Shown piece by piece: positions 28,474 to 37,829 of a stretch of 64,000 bases of DNA. Numbering within the stretch: the stretch's first letter is position 1; every line of letters starts with the position of its first letter. Position numbers and translations under genes: made by a program. Origin of the DNA: Parasphingorhabdus sp. (GTDB lineage Bacteria > Pseudomonadota > Alphaproteobacteria > Sphingomonadales > Sphingomonadaceae); contig JAUCYS010000015.1 in assembly GCA_030373505.1 (NCBI GenBank), positions 1 through 64,000 on the forward strand. The letters are read 5' to 3'. The notes under the pieces were generated by a model. It worked only from the letters and a program-made list of their open reading frames with translations. It did not search any database and was not told the origin of the DNA.

Positions 28474-30014
28474 TCTATATCCATGCTGGCCAATAAATTG
28501 CGATCCAGTTTCCCGTTGGGATTCTTCGGAAATTCGGAAAGCAGGATGATATCGCGCGGGTGCATAAAATTCGGTAAATTCTGTTTTAAATAGTTTTCCA
28601 GCGCCTCCGTGACCGAAGCCTGTTCTGCGCCCGGTTCAACCGGCCGGACAAACAAGCGGATCGCCTGACCGAGCCGCTCATCCGGAACACCGAGTGCCAC
28701 CGCTTCTGCTATCATCCCGGATTCCACCGCGATTTCCTCGATCTCGGTCGGACTGATGCGGTTGCCCGAACTCTTGATCATGGCGTCATCGCGGCTGACA
28801 AAATAGAGAAGCCCGTCCTTGCCGCGCTTCACCGTATCGCCCGAGAATACCGCCGTGCCGGAATATTGGGATGCTGCCGGCGCATTTTTGAACCGCTCGG
28901 CCGTCCGCTCGGGGTCTTTCCAATAGCCCTGTGCCACCAAAGGCCCGCAATGGACGAGTTCTCCGGGATGATCCGGTCCGGCGACAGCCCCGTCTTCGTC
29001 GACGACCAGAATTTCCGCAAAAGGGATCGCGGTGCCCATGCTGGTCGGATTCTCGTCGATGAGGGCCGGATCCAGATAGGTCGACCGGAATGCCTCGGTC
29101 AGACCGTACATCGCGTAGATATCGGTACCGGTCCCGAATATGCCGCGCAACTGCCTGACGAGCGTTGGCGTCAAGGCGCCACCGCTATTGGTCAGCCGGC
29201 GCATCGAGCCCACGGCTTCCTCCGGCCACTCATGTTCCACCAGCTGCACCCAGAGCGGAGGCACCGCTGCCAGCGTGGTGATCCGTTCGCGCACGCAGGC
29301 CTTCATGACGTCACGAGGCGTCAGATAATCCAGAGGCACCGCGCAGCCCCCGGCCGCCCAGGTCGACAGCAGCTGGTTCTGGCCATAGTCAAAACTGAGC
29401 GGCAACACGCAAATCGTCCGGTCATCCGCAGCCAGCTTGAGATATTCCGCCACGCTGAGCGCGCCCAGAGTCAGATTGGCATGGCTCAGCATGACCCCTT
29501 TCGGACGGCCGGTGGACCCGCTTGTATATAATATTGCGGCCAGATCGTCCGTATCCATATTGGCCGCGCTGGGTGCCAATGGTGTCGCCACGGACGCCAG
29601 CGCCTCTTCCACGGATTTGTCCTCGAACAGGGTGCAACTGTCATCAATGCCATTGTCTGCCAGCGTTTTGAGACGGCCGGCATTGCTGATCAGCAGTCTC
29701 GCACCGCTATCCTCGACAATATAGGCGACCTGGGCCTGCTTGAGCAGCGGATTAACCGGCACATGGACCAGACCCGCCCGCGCCGCCGCGAGCGGCATCA
29801 GACAGGCCAGTTCCGTCTTGGACAGCCATGTCGCGACCCGGTCCCCTTTCGTAGCGCCCTGGTCCTGCAACCATGCCGCCAGCGCACCGATACGATGATT
29901 TAACATCTTGTAGCTAAGAGTACCGGATCGCGTCACGAGAGCGTCCGCATCCGGGTCCCTGCCGACTGCCAGGTGGTCCAACGGAAATGCGGCGGTTTCG
30001 GGATTGGTTTTCAA
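28470..30014 (-). CDS. Acyl-CoA ligase (AMP-forming), exosortase A system-associated
   Basis: 514-residue adenylating enzyme. P-loop-like A3 motif LYTSGSTGRPKGVMLSH, A5 YGLTEAFRST, A8 region and the C-terminal lysine motif PNGKLDRN. Typically activates an acyl or amino acid for transfer to the acyl carrier protein encoded at 31129. Overlaps the decarboxylase start by four bases; divergent from the GNAT-like gene with only about 50 bases between starts. Confidence 0.92.
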   Translation of the reverse strand: MKTNPETAAFPLDHLAVGRDPDADALVTRSGTLSYKMLNHRIGALAAWLQDQGATKGDRVATWLSKTELACLMPLAAARAGLVHVPVNPLLKQAQVAYIVEDSGARLLISNAGRLKTLADNGIDDSCTLFEDKSVEEALASVATPLAPSAANMDTDDLAAILYTSGSTGRPKGVMLSHANLTLGALSVAEYLKLAADDRTICVLPLSFDYGQNQLLSTWAAGGCAVPLDYLTPRDVMKACVRERITTLAAVPPLWVQLVEHEWPEEAVGSMRRLTNSGGALTPTLVRQLRGIFGTGTDIYAMYGLTEAFRSTYLDPALIDENPTSMGTAIPFAEILVVDEDGAVAGPDHPGELVHCGPLVAQGYWKDPERTAERFKNAPAASQYSGTAVFSGDTVKRGKDGLLYFVSRDDAMIKSSGNRISPTEIEEIAVESGMIAEAVALGVPDERLGQAIRLFVRPVEPGAEQASVTEALENYLKQNLPNFMHPRDIILLSEFPKNPNGKLDRNLLASMDIE

Positions 30015-30065
30015 TGTGTGACCTATGGGAAAAAGAGCAGATTTGTGACAGACACGACCTTAGCC

Positions 30066-31094
30066 ATGACCAGCGAATATCATAGCAATTTCCAGTCGGT
30101 GCAAGCCATAGCTGGAGAAAAACTCGGACGATCGGTCCAGAAGTCCCTGTTCGACCGAATCGAATGGCTCAGGCCGCTGCATGAACTGTGCTTGCCGGAC
30201 AAATCACCGCTGATTGTTCACAGTCAGGAAGGCGAAGCCGAAGCATGGATGTTCCTGATGAAGACCGGTCTTGGACGCCACGCGGCTCTGGCAAACTGGT
30301 ATAATTTCACCTTTCGGCCGATCTTTCTTGGCGACTATGACGAGGTCACCAAACTGGCGCTGCTGGCAAAGATCGCAAAGCAGCTGAAATCAAGCTCTCA
30401 TCATATTGAGATTACACCGGTTCCCGACGAGGATTCGGCCGCCAGCCTCACCGAGCGGGCGTTCGAACAGGCCGGCTGGATCGTTTTCCGGTCCAAGGCG
30501 GATGACAATCATATCCTCACCGTCAGGGGCAGAACCTTCGACCAATATTGGAGCGAGCGCCCGGGCCAGCTGCGCAACACGGTGCGGCGCAAGGAAAAGA
30601 AAAACCTGGTGTCGATCAGGATCGAAACGGAATTTTCGGACGAGGACTGGAACGACTATGTCTCCGTCTACGAACGCAGCTGGAAGCCGGAAGAGGGCAA
30701 TCCCGAATTTCTGAGAAATCTGGCCCGGCACGAGGCCGCCGCTGGCTGCATGCGCCTCGGACTGGCCTATATCGACGGCGAGCCGGTCGCCGCGCAGTTC
30801 TGGACGGTGGAAAATGGCGAAGCGCTGATCCACAAGCTCGCGCATGTCGAGGATGCGACCAAATCCTCTCCCGGAACCTTGCTCTCGGTCGCGATGTTCC
30901 AGCATGTCATCGATATCGACCATGTCGCGCTGATCGACTTCGGCACCGGCAATGATGGCTATAAACGGGAGTGGATGGAGGATGTCCGCGATCGCTATCG
31001 GCTGGAGTTTTTCTGGCCCAACAATCCTCTGTCCTGGCTACCAATTTTGAGACACTATCTCTCCGGCCTTGCCGGAAAGCGCGCTTCGCTCTAG
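30066..31094 (+). CDS. GNAT/FemAB-like N-acyltransferase of the XrtA locus
   Basis: 342 residues from MTSEYHSNFQ. A GTG at 30045 in the same frame is an alternative start and has a purine-rich stretch (AAAAGAG) before it. The central region GQLRNTVRRKEKKNL followed by VYERSWKPEEGNPEF, LGLAYIDGEPVAAQFWTVENG and DFGTGNDGYKREW is the acetyltransferase-6 (FemAB-like) fold. Likely transfers the acyl group carried by the ACP of the next gene onto a sugar amine made by the deacetylase; this is inference. Confidence 0.85.
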   Translation: MTSEYHSNFQSVQAIAGEKLGRSVQKSLFDRIEWLRPLHELCLPDKSPLIVHSQEGEAEAWMFLMKTGLGRHAALANWYNFTFRPIFLGDYDEVTKLALLAKIAKQLKSSSHHIEITPVPDEDSAASLTERAFEQAGWIVFRSKADDNHILTVRGRTFDQYWSERPGQLRNTVRRKEKKNLVSIRIETEFSDEDWNDYVSVYERSWKPEEGNPEFLRNLARHEAAAGCMRLGLAYIDGEPVAAQFWTVENGEALIHKLAHVEDATKSSPGTLLSVAMFQHVIDIDHVALIDFGTGNDGYKREWMEDVRDRYRLEFFWPNNPLSWLPILRHYLSGLAGKRASL

Positions 31095-31128
31095 GGAAGC
31101 GCCGTTATCCGGGATTCGGGGGTATTGA

Positions 31129-31401
31129 ATGCATAACAAGGTCGAGTTAACACCGGAAGCCGCCGTGCGCGCCGTGATGCGGGACATATTGGGTCTCAGC
31201 CAGGAACAGGTCGCGGAATTTACGGCAGAAACCGAGCTTTTCGGCGCACTTCCCGAACTGGACAGCATGGCTGTCGCGGGACTGCTGACCGAGCTTGAAG
31301 ATCGTCTCGATATCATGATCGAGGATGACGAGGTTGATGGCGAGCTGTTTGAAACCTTTGGCAATCTGGTTGCCTTTGCCGAGATGAAAGTCAGGGAGTG
31401 A
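31129..31401 (+). CDS. Acyl carrier protein, exosortase A system-associated
   Basis: 90 residues. The phosphopantetheine serine is S46 in ELDSMAVAGL (DSM replaces the usual DSL). Acidic four-helix carrier as expected. A dedicated carrier inside the XrtA locus together with an AMP-forming ligase points to a private acyl activation route separate from fatty acid synthesis. Stop overlaps the GTG start of the next gene. Confidence 0.92.
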   Translation: MHNKVELTPEAAVRAVMRDILGLSQEQVAEFTAETELFGALPELDSMAVAGLLTELEDRLDIMIEDDEVDGELFETFGNLVAFAEMKVRE

Positions 31402-32105
31402 CCTTGGCCCCCGCATTCGTCGACTACGAATTTGCGGGCCGCAAGGAGCTTTGTTTGTGCCACTCGACCGGTTCCACCCGGCGGGTGTTGCTGGTCCCTC
31501 CCCTGTTCGACGAAATGAACCGCATGCGCAAGATGCTGGTTGACGTCATGCACGCGCTGGGAAGCTTCGAAACAAGCAGTTTTCTGCCCGATCTGCCGGG
31601 CACCAACGAAAGTCTTGTCGCGCTGGAACAGGTCAGCCTGTCCGACTGGCGCGACGCCTTGCGAGCCTGCGCAGAGCAGCACGAGATATCCCATATCGCT
31701 TCTTTCCGGGCCGGCATACTGGCCGTCGCCGAGATGGAGGCCGCCCATCACTGGATTTTCAGCCCGGTGAAAGGCGCGACCATCCTGCGGACCATGATGC
31801 GTACCAGGGTCGCGGCTGACCGGGAATCGGGACTGAACACAAGTCTGGCGGAGCTGACCGAACAGGCCGGGGCCGGCTCGCTTGAGCTGGCCGGCAATAT
31901 CCTCGGGTCCGAACTGTTTGCACAGCTAAATGCTGCAGAAATTCCGGACATGACCAGTCAACGGATCGTACGCCTCGAATCCGACAGCAAGCCCGCTGAT
32001 AGCCATATTGCGGGTTCGGCGCTGTGGCTTCGGGCCGAACCGGACGAGGATCCGGCTATGTCCTTCGCTATCGCCCAAGATATCGCGGAATGGATGGAGC
32101 CATGA
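31398..32105 (+). CDS. Hydrolase 2, exosortase A system-associated
   Basis: 235 residues; GTG start overlapping the ACP stop (GTGA). Alpha/beta-hydrolase-like: VLLVPPLFDEMNRMRKM (oxyanion region) is typical of the exosortase-linked family. The usual nucleophile elbow appears as ASFRAGILA, without a clear GxSxG, so catalytic activity is uncertain. Paired with hydrolase 1, whose ATG overlaps its stop. Confidence 0.86.
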   Translation: MTLAPAFVDYEFAGRKELCLCHSTGSTRRVLLVPPLFDEMNRMRKMLVDVMHALGSFETSSFLPDLPGTNESLVALEQVSLSDWRDALRACAEQHEISHIASFRAGILAVAEMEAAHHWIFSPVKGATILRTMMRTRVAADRESGLNTSLAELTEQAGAGSLELAGNILGSELFAQLNAAEIPDMTSQRIVRLESDSKPADSHIAGSALWLRAEPDEDPAMSFAIAQDIAEWMEP

Positions 32106-32920
32106 CACGCAGCTTCCATCATATCGCCTGCGCAGAGGATACGCTGGTAGCAACCTTCGATTCCGCGCCGGGCACGACCGTTCTGCTGATTGTCAGCGGC
32201 GGCAATGAGATTCGCTCCGGTGCCCATGGCGGCATGGCGCAGCTCGCTTCGCGGATCGCGGCACAGGGCTTTCCGGTGCTGCGCTACGACCGTCGCGGGA
32301 TCGGCGAAAGCACTGGCGAAAACCAAGGTTTTCTGAACAGCGCAGCAGAAATTTCCGCTGCTGCGGAATTTCTCCGACTGGAAGAAAAGGCACAGAATAT
32401 CGTCGCCTTCGGCAATTGCGATGCCGCAACCGCTCTGGCGCTGTTCGGGCCAGCAGCCGGCATCGACGGCTATATCCTGGCGAACCCGTGGGTGATTGAA
32501 ACGGAAAGCGCGCCGGACACGCAGGAACCGACCATCTCGTCAGCAGCGATCAGGGCGCGCTATTGGGACCGGATCAGAAACCCGCGGTCCGTGATCGATC
32601 TGCTGACCGGCAAGATCGATATCAAAAAGCTGCTGAAGGGCCTCAGGCAGGCCGCCCGGTCAGAAGACAATGGCGCCCTTTCGCTGCAGCTGCGCGACGC
32701 GCTTTCGACTCTGGAAAACAGCGCGAACATCTTGCTGGCCAAACGCGATACGACCGCGCGCGCCTTTCTTGCCGCCTGGAACAGTCCGGATTTTTCTGCC
32801 GTGCGGGGCAAGGCCACCATCACAGTGGAGACCCTCGATAGCGCCTCGCACAGTTTTGCGGATCGGGATGCCAACCAGTGGCTCACCGATCACATATTGC
32901 AGGCGCTGCAGTCAGCCTGA
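32102..32920 (+). CDS. Hydrolase 1, exosortase A system-associated
   Basis: 272 residues from the ATG that overlaps hydrolase 2 (ATGA). Alpha/beta-hydrolase with SGGNEIRSGAHGGMAQLA, YDRRGIGESTG and a nucleophile elbow AFGNCDAATAL in which cysteine takes the serine position, a dienelactone-hydrolase-like feature. A likely thioesterase or acyl-transfer partner of the locus ACP. Last gene of the rightward run; converges on trxB with no gap. Confidence 0.88.
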   Translation: MTRSFHHIACAEDTLVATFDSAPGTTVLLIVSGGNEIRSGAHGGMAQLASRIAAQGFPVLRYDRRGIGESTGENQGFLNSAAEISAAAEFLRLEEKAQNIVAFGNCDAATALALFGPAAGIDGYILANPWVIETESAPDTQEPTISSAAIRARYWDRIRNPRSVIDLLTGKIDIKKLLKGLRQAARSEDNGALSLQLRDALSTLENSANILLAKRDTTARAFLAAWNSPDFSAVRGKATITVETLDSASHSFADRDANQWLTDHILQALQSA

Positions 32921-33886
32921 CTATTCGGCCGCCATCAGTTCGAATTCCTGCTCCGCCAGAAAACGCTCGGCATCGAGCGCTGCCATGCAGCCGGTGCCGG
33001 CTGCGGTCACAGCCTGACGATAGACATGATCCATGACGTCACCACAGGCATAGAGGCCCGGAATCTTGGTTTTCGGCGTGCCCGGCTCGACCTTGATATA
33101 GCCGCCGTCGATCAGCTCGAGATGATCCTTGAAAATCTCCGTCGCCGGCGCATGGCCGATAGCGACGAAGGCACCGTCGACCGACAGATGGCTCTTGTCA
33201 CCGGTCTCCGTGTCGACCAGATCCAGACCGACCAGCCCGACAGGCTCGCCGCCGCCGACAAAACGCTCGACATTCTTGTTCCACAAGACCGATATTTTCG
33301 GATTGGCAAACAGCCGGTCCTGCAGGATCTTCTCGGCCCTCAGGCTGTCACGGCGATGGATCAGGGTCACATCATCGCTGTGATTGGTCATGTAGAGTGC
33401 TTCCTCGACTGCGGTATTGCCACCGCCGATCACCGCCACCTTCTTGCCGCGATAGAAAAAGCCGTCGCAGGTCGCGCAGGCCGAAACGCCCTTGCCCGAC
33501 AGTTCCTCTTCTCCCGGAAGCCCCAGCCATTTGGCTTGCGCGCCGGTCGCGATCACCAGCGTATCGCCTTCATAGATATCGCCGCCATCGCCGGTCATGC
33601 GGAACGGTCGCCGGGAAAAATCAACATCGACGATGGTGTCAAACATGGTGCGGGTACCGACCTTTTCCGCCTGCGCCTGCATTTCCTCCATCAGCCAAGG
33701 CCCCTGGATGACGTCGCGAAAGCCCGGATAATTTTCGACATCGGTGGTGATCGTCAACTGGCCGCCCGGTTGCAGGCCCTGGACCACGATCGGTTCCAGC
33801 CCGGCGCGGGCGCCATAGATCGCGGCCGACAAGCCGGCAGGTCCCGAACCCAGAATGAGCATTTTCGTGCGATGCGTTTCGGCCAT
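32921..33886 (-). CDS. trxB: Thioredoxin-disulfide reductase
   Basis: 321 residues. FAD site GSGPAGLSAAIYGARAG, redox-active CATC (CATCDGFFYRG, about 142-145), NADPH site GGGNTAVEEALYM and C-terminal GLYACGDVMDHVYRQAVTAAG. Reduces thioredoxin with NADPH in the cytosol. Normal length and start. Confidence 0.96.
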   Translation of the reverse strand: MAETHRTKMLILGSGPAGLSAAIYGARAGLEPIVVQGLQPGGQLTITTDVENYPGFRDVIQGPWLMEEMQAQAEKVGTRTMFDTIVDVDFSRRPFRMTGDGGDIYEGDTLVIATGAQAKWLGLPGEEELSGKGVSACATCDGFFYRGKKVAVIGGGNTAVEEALYMTNHSDDVTLIHRRDSLRAEKILQDRLFANPKISVLWNKNVERFVGGGEPVGLVGLDLVDTETGDKSHLSVDGAFVAIGHAPATEIFKDHLELIDGGYIKVEPGTPKTKIPGLYACGDVMDHVYRQAVTAAGTGCMAALDAERFLAEQEFELMAAE

Positions 33887-34029
33887 GTTCCGTTCCCGAT
33901 ATTGATTCTATTATCTGCAAATAGGGATGCCGGCCACCGATAGGCAAGAGCTATCACCGCCAAAACAGACGAAGAATAGTTTTGACCGATGATAGCCGCC
34001 TTTGCCGAATCGCCTGTATCCGGAGCTGG

Positions 34030-35445
34030 TCAGGCCATGATCGCATATCTGGACTCGCCTGCTCCCCGGCACATCTGCTTGGAGACACGCGTCTCCTCCC
34101 CGTCGATGATCGCTACATCGGTAATGGTCAGGCATTTGCGTCCATTGGGTTCGGTGTTGAGCGCCGTGACCGTCGACGAACCCGACACGCCGCCGCGGGT
34201 CGGGCTTTGCCATTCGGCGACCGCCCCCACTTTTTCCTGCTCGACCACTGCAATTGTTGCCTCGGCGGCCTTTTCCTGTTCCTCCTGGCTCAATTTGCAG
34301 GCAATTTCTCCGACCAGAACCGCGCCGGCAGCGCTGGCGATCAGCGTGCCGATCTTGTCCAGCCCGGCGGCCGACCCGACGACACCGCCAAACACACCTC
34401 CCAGCAGGCCGCCACGGCCCCTCGACTTCTTGCAGGATTTATTGGAGCTGGCGGCGGCCTTGCCCTTCGTCGGCTTGCTCTGCTCGACCGGTTCGCCGCT
34501 GGCTGTTTGCATGTTCATGAACCCGTAATTGTCTGGCACGGGATAACCGCCGCAACCGGTATTGTAGCAATAGCGGTCGCTCAGATAGTTCCGGTCAGAA
34601 TTGTAAAGCTCGACAGCCGCCCGGTAGACGGCCATATTTTTTCCGTCCGGATCCGAATTGGCGTGTTCCTCGCGCATCTCCTTGTAAAACCGGTCTCTGC
34701 TGGCGGCGGAATATTCCATCCTGCCCGCGACCTTCTCGGTGTAAATCCGCGAAATCTCGTTCTGATATTCGTTCATTTGCTTGCGATATTCGGTCAGGAC
34801 ATTGTTATAATAATCGTCAAGACGGGTAGTGCACTGATTGATATTGATCGCCTTGTCGTGCGGATCGGCCAGATGCAGATGGTCTTCCCGGCAGTCGGGA
34901 TAGTCACCCTGCAGCAGAACCGGCGGAGAGGGCAGCTGGGGCAAGGGGGGCTCCACCTGCGGCGGCGGCACATAGGCCTTGTCTTCCGGAGCCAGCGAAG
35001 CAGGATCGTCCGGATTACCAGTGCTTGCCGCTTCTTCACTCACATTTTGGGATAACCCAAGACCGGACAGATCGGGCGTCTCAACCGCCATCTCCTCGGC
35101 CGGATCGGCCCGGTCCGATTGACCATATTCGGAAGGAGGCAGGTCAACCGGCTGCGGCCCCGCCGCAGCAGCCGGGCGTTGCCAGTTCAGTATCTGTATA
35201 TTGCAATTGGGCTGGCCCGGCTCGGAACTGTAGAGACACGAACGGTAGGCCATGCCACGACTGGTCAAGCCGCTCTTCCCGGCCTTGGCAGGATCGGAAT
35301 GACATTCGGAGCAGGCAATGCCCGTAATGGTTGCGATCGCGACCGTCGCTTCGACCGGGCTGGAGGACAGCATGAACGCACCGACCGCAGCCGCGCCCAT
35401 TGTTCCGAAGACACCAACGGCAAGCGCTGTTTGAACCTTGCTCAA
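34030..35445 (-). CDS. Unknown protein with CxxCH motif and glycine-zipper segment
   Basis: 471 residues, not recognised. A hydrophobic N-terminus (about 5-26) suggests an anchor or signal. A single CxxCH motif (C45-C48-H49, ACSECHSDPAKAG) could bind c-type heme. A long Pro/Glu-rich linker (about 95-180) follows, then a charged helical part (YRKQMNEYQNEISRIYTEK) with further cysteines, and near 355-395 a glycine-zipper-like hydrophobic stretch (GGLLGGVFGGVVGSAAG) preceding a second hydrophobic segment. Probably an envelope protein. Standing alone between trxB and the flavoprotein, it gives no pathway clue. Confidence 0.7.
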   Translation of the reverse strand: MSKVQTALAVGVFGTMGAAAVGAFMLSSSPVEATVAIATITGIACSECHSDPAKAGKSGLTSRGMAYRSCLYSSEPGQPNCNIQILNWQRPAAAAGPQPVDLPPSEYGQSDRADPAEEMAVETPDLSGLGLSQNVSEEAASTGNPDDPASLAPEDKAYVPPPQVEPPLPQLPSPPVLLQGDYPDCREDHLHLADPHDKAININQCTTRLDDYYNNVLTEYRKQMNEYQNEISRIYTEKVAGRMEYSAASRDRFYKEMREEHANSDPDGKNMAVYRAAVELYNSDRNYLSDRYCYNTGCGGYPVPDNYGFMNMQTASGEPVEQSKPTKGKAAASSNKSCKKSRGRGGLLGGVFGGVVGSAAGLDKIGTLIASAAGAVLVGEIACKLSQEEQEKAAEATIAVVEQEKVGAVAEWQSPTRGGVSGSSTVTALNTEPNGRKCLTITDVAIIDGEETRVSKQMCRGAGESRYAIMA

Positions 35446-35720
35446 ATTTTCCTCCTGCTTTCAGCTCCCGGCAAACCGGCTGTTCCCCTTGTCTGACCAA
35501 CATGATCAGCAGAAGCCGCGTCGCTCGCTCTTGGCAACCTCCATACACCTTCTTGCGCCCCGGTATATGACCCGGATCATAGGCCCTCGCGTTTGGGCGA
35601 ATCAATTTGTTTTTGGGCGAGAGCCTGTAACGAGGCAATTCCGGGCGGCAGCGCTGGAAAAGGCCCGGACTTTTTGTGAGCCTGCACAGAATCGATTATG
35701 ATTCCAGTGGAAATGCCAGG

Positions 35721-37829
35721 TTACCAGGGACCCAGTTCCGAGATTTCGCGCAGGAACGGCACCTCGTCGCTTGCGTCCATCTCAAATTCACGGGCGTAAC
35801 GGTGCCCACTGAACACGGCTGCTGCAATCGTTCCGGGGGCGAGACTGTCTCCGATGCTGGAAAATGACTTGATACCAGCCTCGCGCACTTCATCCTGCCG
35901 TTCGGTGAGGGCCCGGAACACAGCATCATGCGACATGCGCGCAGTCACCATCACCAGCGAATGGGCTTCGATTGTCGTTTCCCGCCCCGTGAAAGCACAG
36001 GCGAGCTTCGCCGCTCCCCCACTGAAACCAGCCAGTCCCTGATTGGCCGCGATATTTATGCCCTTTTCCAAAAGGCGTTTCTGGATCCGCGGCTGTTCAA
36101 GCGTATTCACGGTCCAACCCGACACAATCGCTGCCGGTGTCACGAGCGTAACATTCAATCCCAGATCGCGGAGCTTTTCGGCAATAACACCGCCCATATA
36201 ATAATGATCGTCGTCATAGACGACGATCGATCCGGTGGGAAAGCGGCCGGCCATGATATCGTCCGGCGTGAAAACCCCGCTGTCGTCCAGATCAGCGATG
36301 GGTATGCGGTGATAACGCGCAACACCGTCGCGCCGCCATGATGAACCAGTAGCAAGCACGATCCGGTCGAATTCCGCACCCAAGACTTCATCGGCGGACA
36401 TTTCGCTGTCGAGATAGATATCCACATTTGCGAGCTGATGCAGTTGCCCGAGGCGATAGTCACGGACACGGCCCCAAGCCGAAAGACCAGGCAGGAGCGG
36501 TTCGCGCGCCGTCCGGCCGCCAAGCTCGGTCGTAGCTTCGGCCAAAGCGACGTCATAGCCGCGCTTACCCAGCGAAACCGCGCATTCCATTCCCGCCGGA
36601 CCAGCCCCGACGATAAGGATGCGGTCCTCGCTTTCCTTCTTCGTGATGATTTCAGGATGCCATTTCCGACGCCACTCCTCGCCCATGGTCGGGTTCTGGG
36701 TACAGCGAATAGGCGTGTAGGTGTTGTCGGCAGCAGCACAGATATTGCAGCCAATACATTCGCGGATATCGTCAAGACGCCCTTCCTCGATCTTCCTGGG
36801 AAGAAACGGATCGGCAATCGACGGGCGCGCGGCACCCACCATGTCGAGGACTCCGCGACGCACTTGCGACACCATCGTGTCCGGCGACGTGAAGCGGCCG
36901 ACCGAAACGACCGGTTTCCCCGTGATTTTCTTGACGAAGGAAACATATTCTTCATGCACGCCCTCCTCACCGAACCGTGAAGGCCGTGAGTCATTGGACC
37001 AGTCACCGACTGTCACATCCCAAAGATCAGGAAGATCGGCCAGCATTTCGATGAGATCGCGGCCTTCGCCATCCGAACACAAACCGGCGGGGCCGACCAG
37101 TTCGTCGACGCAGATGCGCACCGGAACGGCGCAAGTGTCGCCCACGGCATCCTTCGTTTCCTCGATCAGCTCGCGCAGCAGGCGCGCCCGGTTTTCCAAC
37201 GAACCGCCATATTCGTCAGTTCGCTGGTTATAGCGGCGCGACAGGAACTGCATTGGCGTCGTCAGCCCGTGCGCTGCATAAACATAAATTAGGTCAAACC
37301 CGGCCTGCTTCGCACGACGGGCAGCGGCAACGTGCCAACGACGCAGATTTCGGATGTCTTCCTTATCCATCGCTCGCGACTGGACGGGATCGTAGGAAAC
37401 AACGGTGTGCGACGACGGGCCAAGCGGAACCTCGCGCGAAATGCGATTCTGGGCACGGAATCCGTGATGGCCAAGTTCGACCCCGGCAAGGGAATCAAAC
37501 TCGTGGATGCCTTCTGCCGCGCGCGCCAGGGCCGGGATGTCCCGATCATCCCACAAACGCGCTTCATTGTGCGGAGAGATATCTGCAGATGGGTGAATCT
37601 CGCAAACTTCGGTGCAGACCACTGCCCAGCCGCCTTCAGCCTTGACGCGGCGCATCGCTGCCATGCCGGACGGCGCACGGTGGCCCATGCCATTGCAATG
37701 CGGCACCTGATAGAACCGGTTCCGCGCCGTCACAGGCCCAATCTGAACGGGCTCAAACAGAATATCGTAACGCGAGTCCTTCAACCAAACCTCCCTGAAC
37801 TGACCGACCGAAATGGCACCGCCGGGCAC
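35721..37829 (-). CDS. Trimethylamine/histamine dehydrogenase-like iron-sulfur flavoprotein
   Basis: 702 residues: TIM barrel FMN domain (about 20-350), [4Fe-4S] cysteines C358, C361, C364, C376, then an FAD/NAD-like domain (GAGPAG at 408-413). C45 in RFYQVPHC matches the cysteine that binds FMN covalently in trimethylamine dehydrogenase, and the VYAAH (Y184, H187) catalytic pair is kept. By alignment from memory, the substrate-cage Tyr60 is V75, Trp264 is W277 and Trp355 is D368. The Asp is as in histamine dehydrogenase, so a primary amine or other non-trimethyl substrate seems likelier. Electron acceptor unknown. Confidence 0.87.
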   Translation of the reverse strand: MPGGAISVGQFREVWLKDSRYDILFEPVQIGPVTARNRFYQVPHCNGMGHRAPSGMAAMRRVKAEGGWAVVCTEVCEIHPSADISPHNEARLWDDRDIPALARAAEGIHEFDSLAGVELGHHGFRAQNRISREVPLGPSSHTVVSYDPVQSRAMDKEDIRNLRRWHVAAARRAKQAGFDLIYVYAAHGLTTPMQFLSRRYNQRTDEYGGSLENRARLLRELIEETKDAVGDTCAVPVRICVDELVGPAGLCSDGEGRDLIEMLADLPDLWDVTVGDWSNDSRPSRFGEEGVHEEYVSFVKKITGKPVVSVGRFTSPDTMVSQVRRGVLDMVGAARPSIADPFLPRKIEEGRLDDIRECIGCNICAAADNTYTPIRCTQNPTMGEEWRRKWHPEIITKKESEDRILIVGAGPAGMECAVSLGKRGYDVALAEATTELGGRTAREPLLPGLSAWGRVRDYRLGQLHQLANVDIYLDSEMSADEVLGAEFDRIVLATGSSWRRDGVARYHRIPIADLDDSGVFTPDDIMAGRFPTGSIVVYDDDHYYMGGVIAEKLRDLGLNVTLVTPAAIVSGWTVNTLEQPRIQKRLLEKGINIAANQGLAGFSGGAAKLACAFTGRETTIEAHSLVMVTARMSHDAVFRALTERQDEVREAGIKSFSSIGDSLAPGTIAAAVFSGHRYAREFEMDASDEVPFLREISELGPW

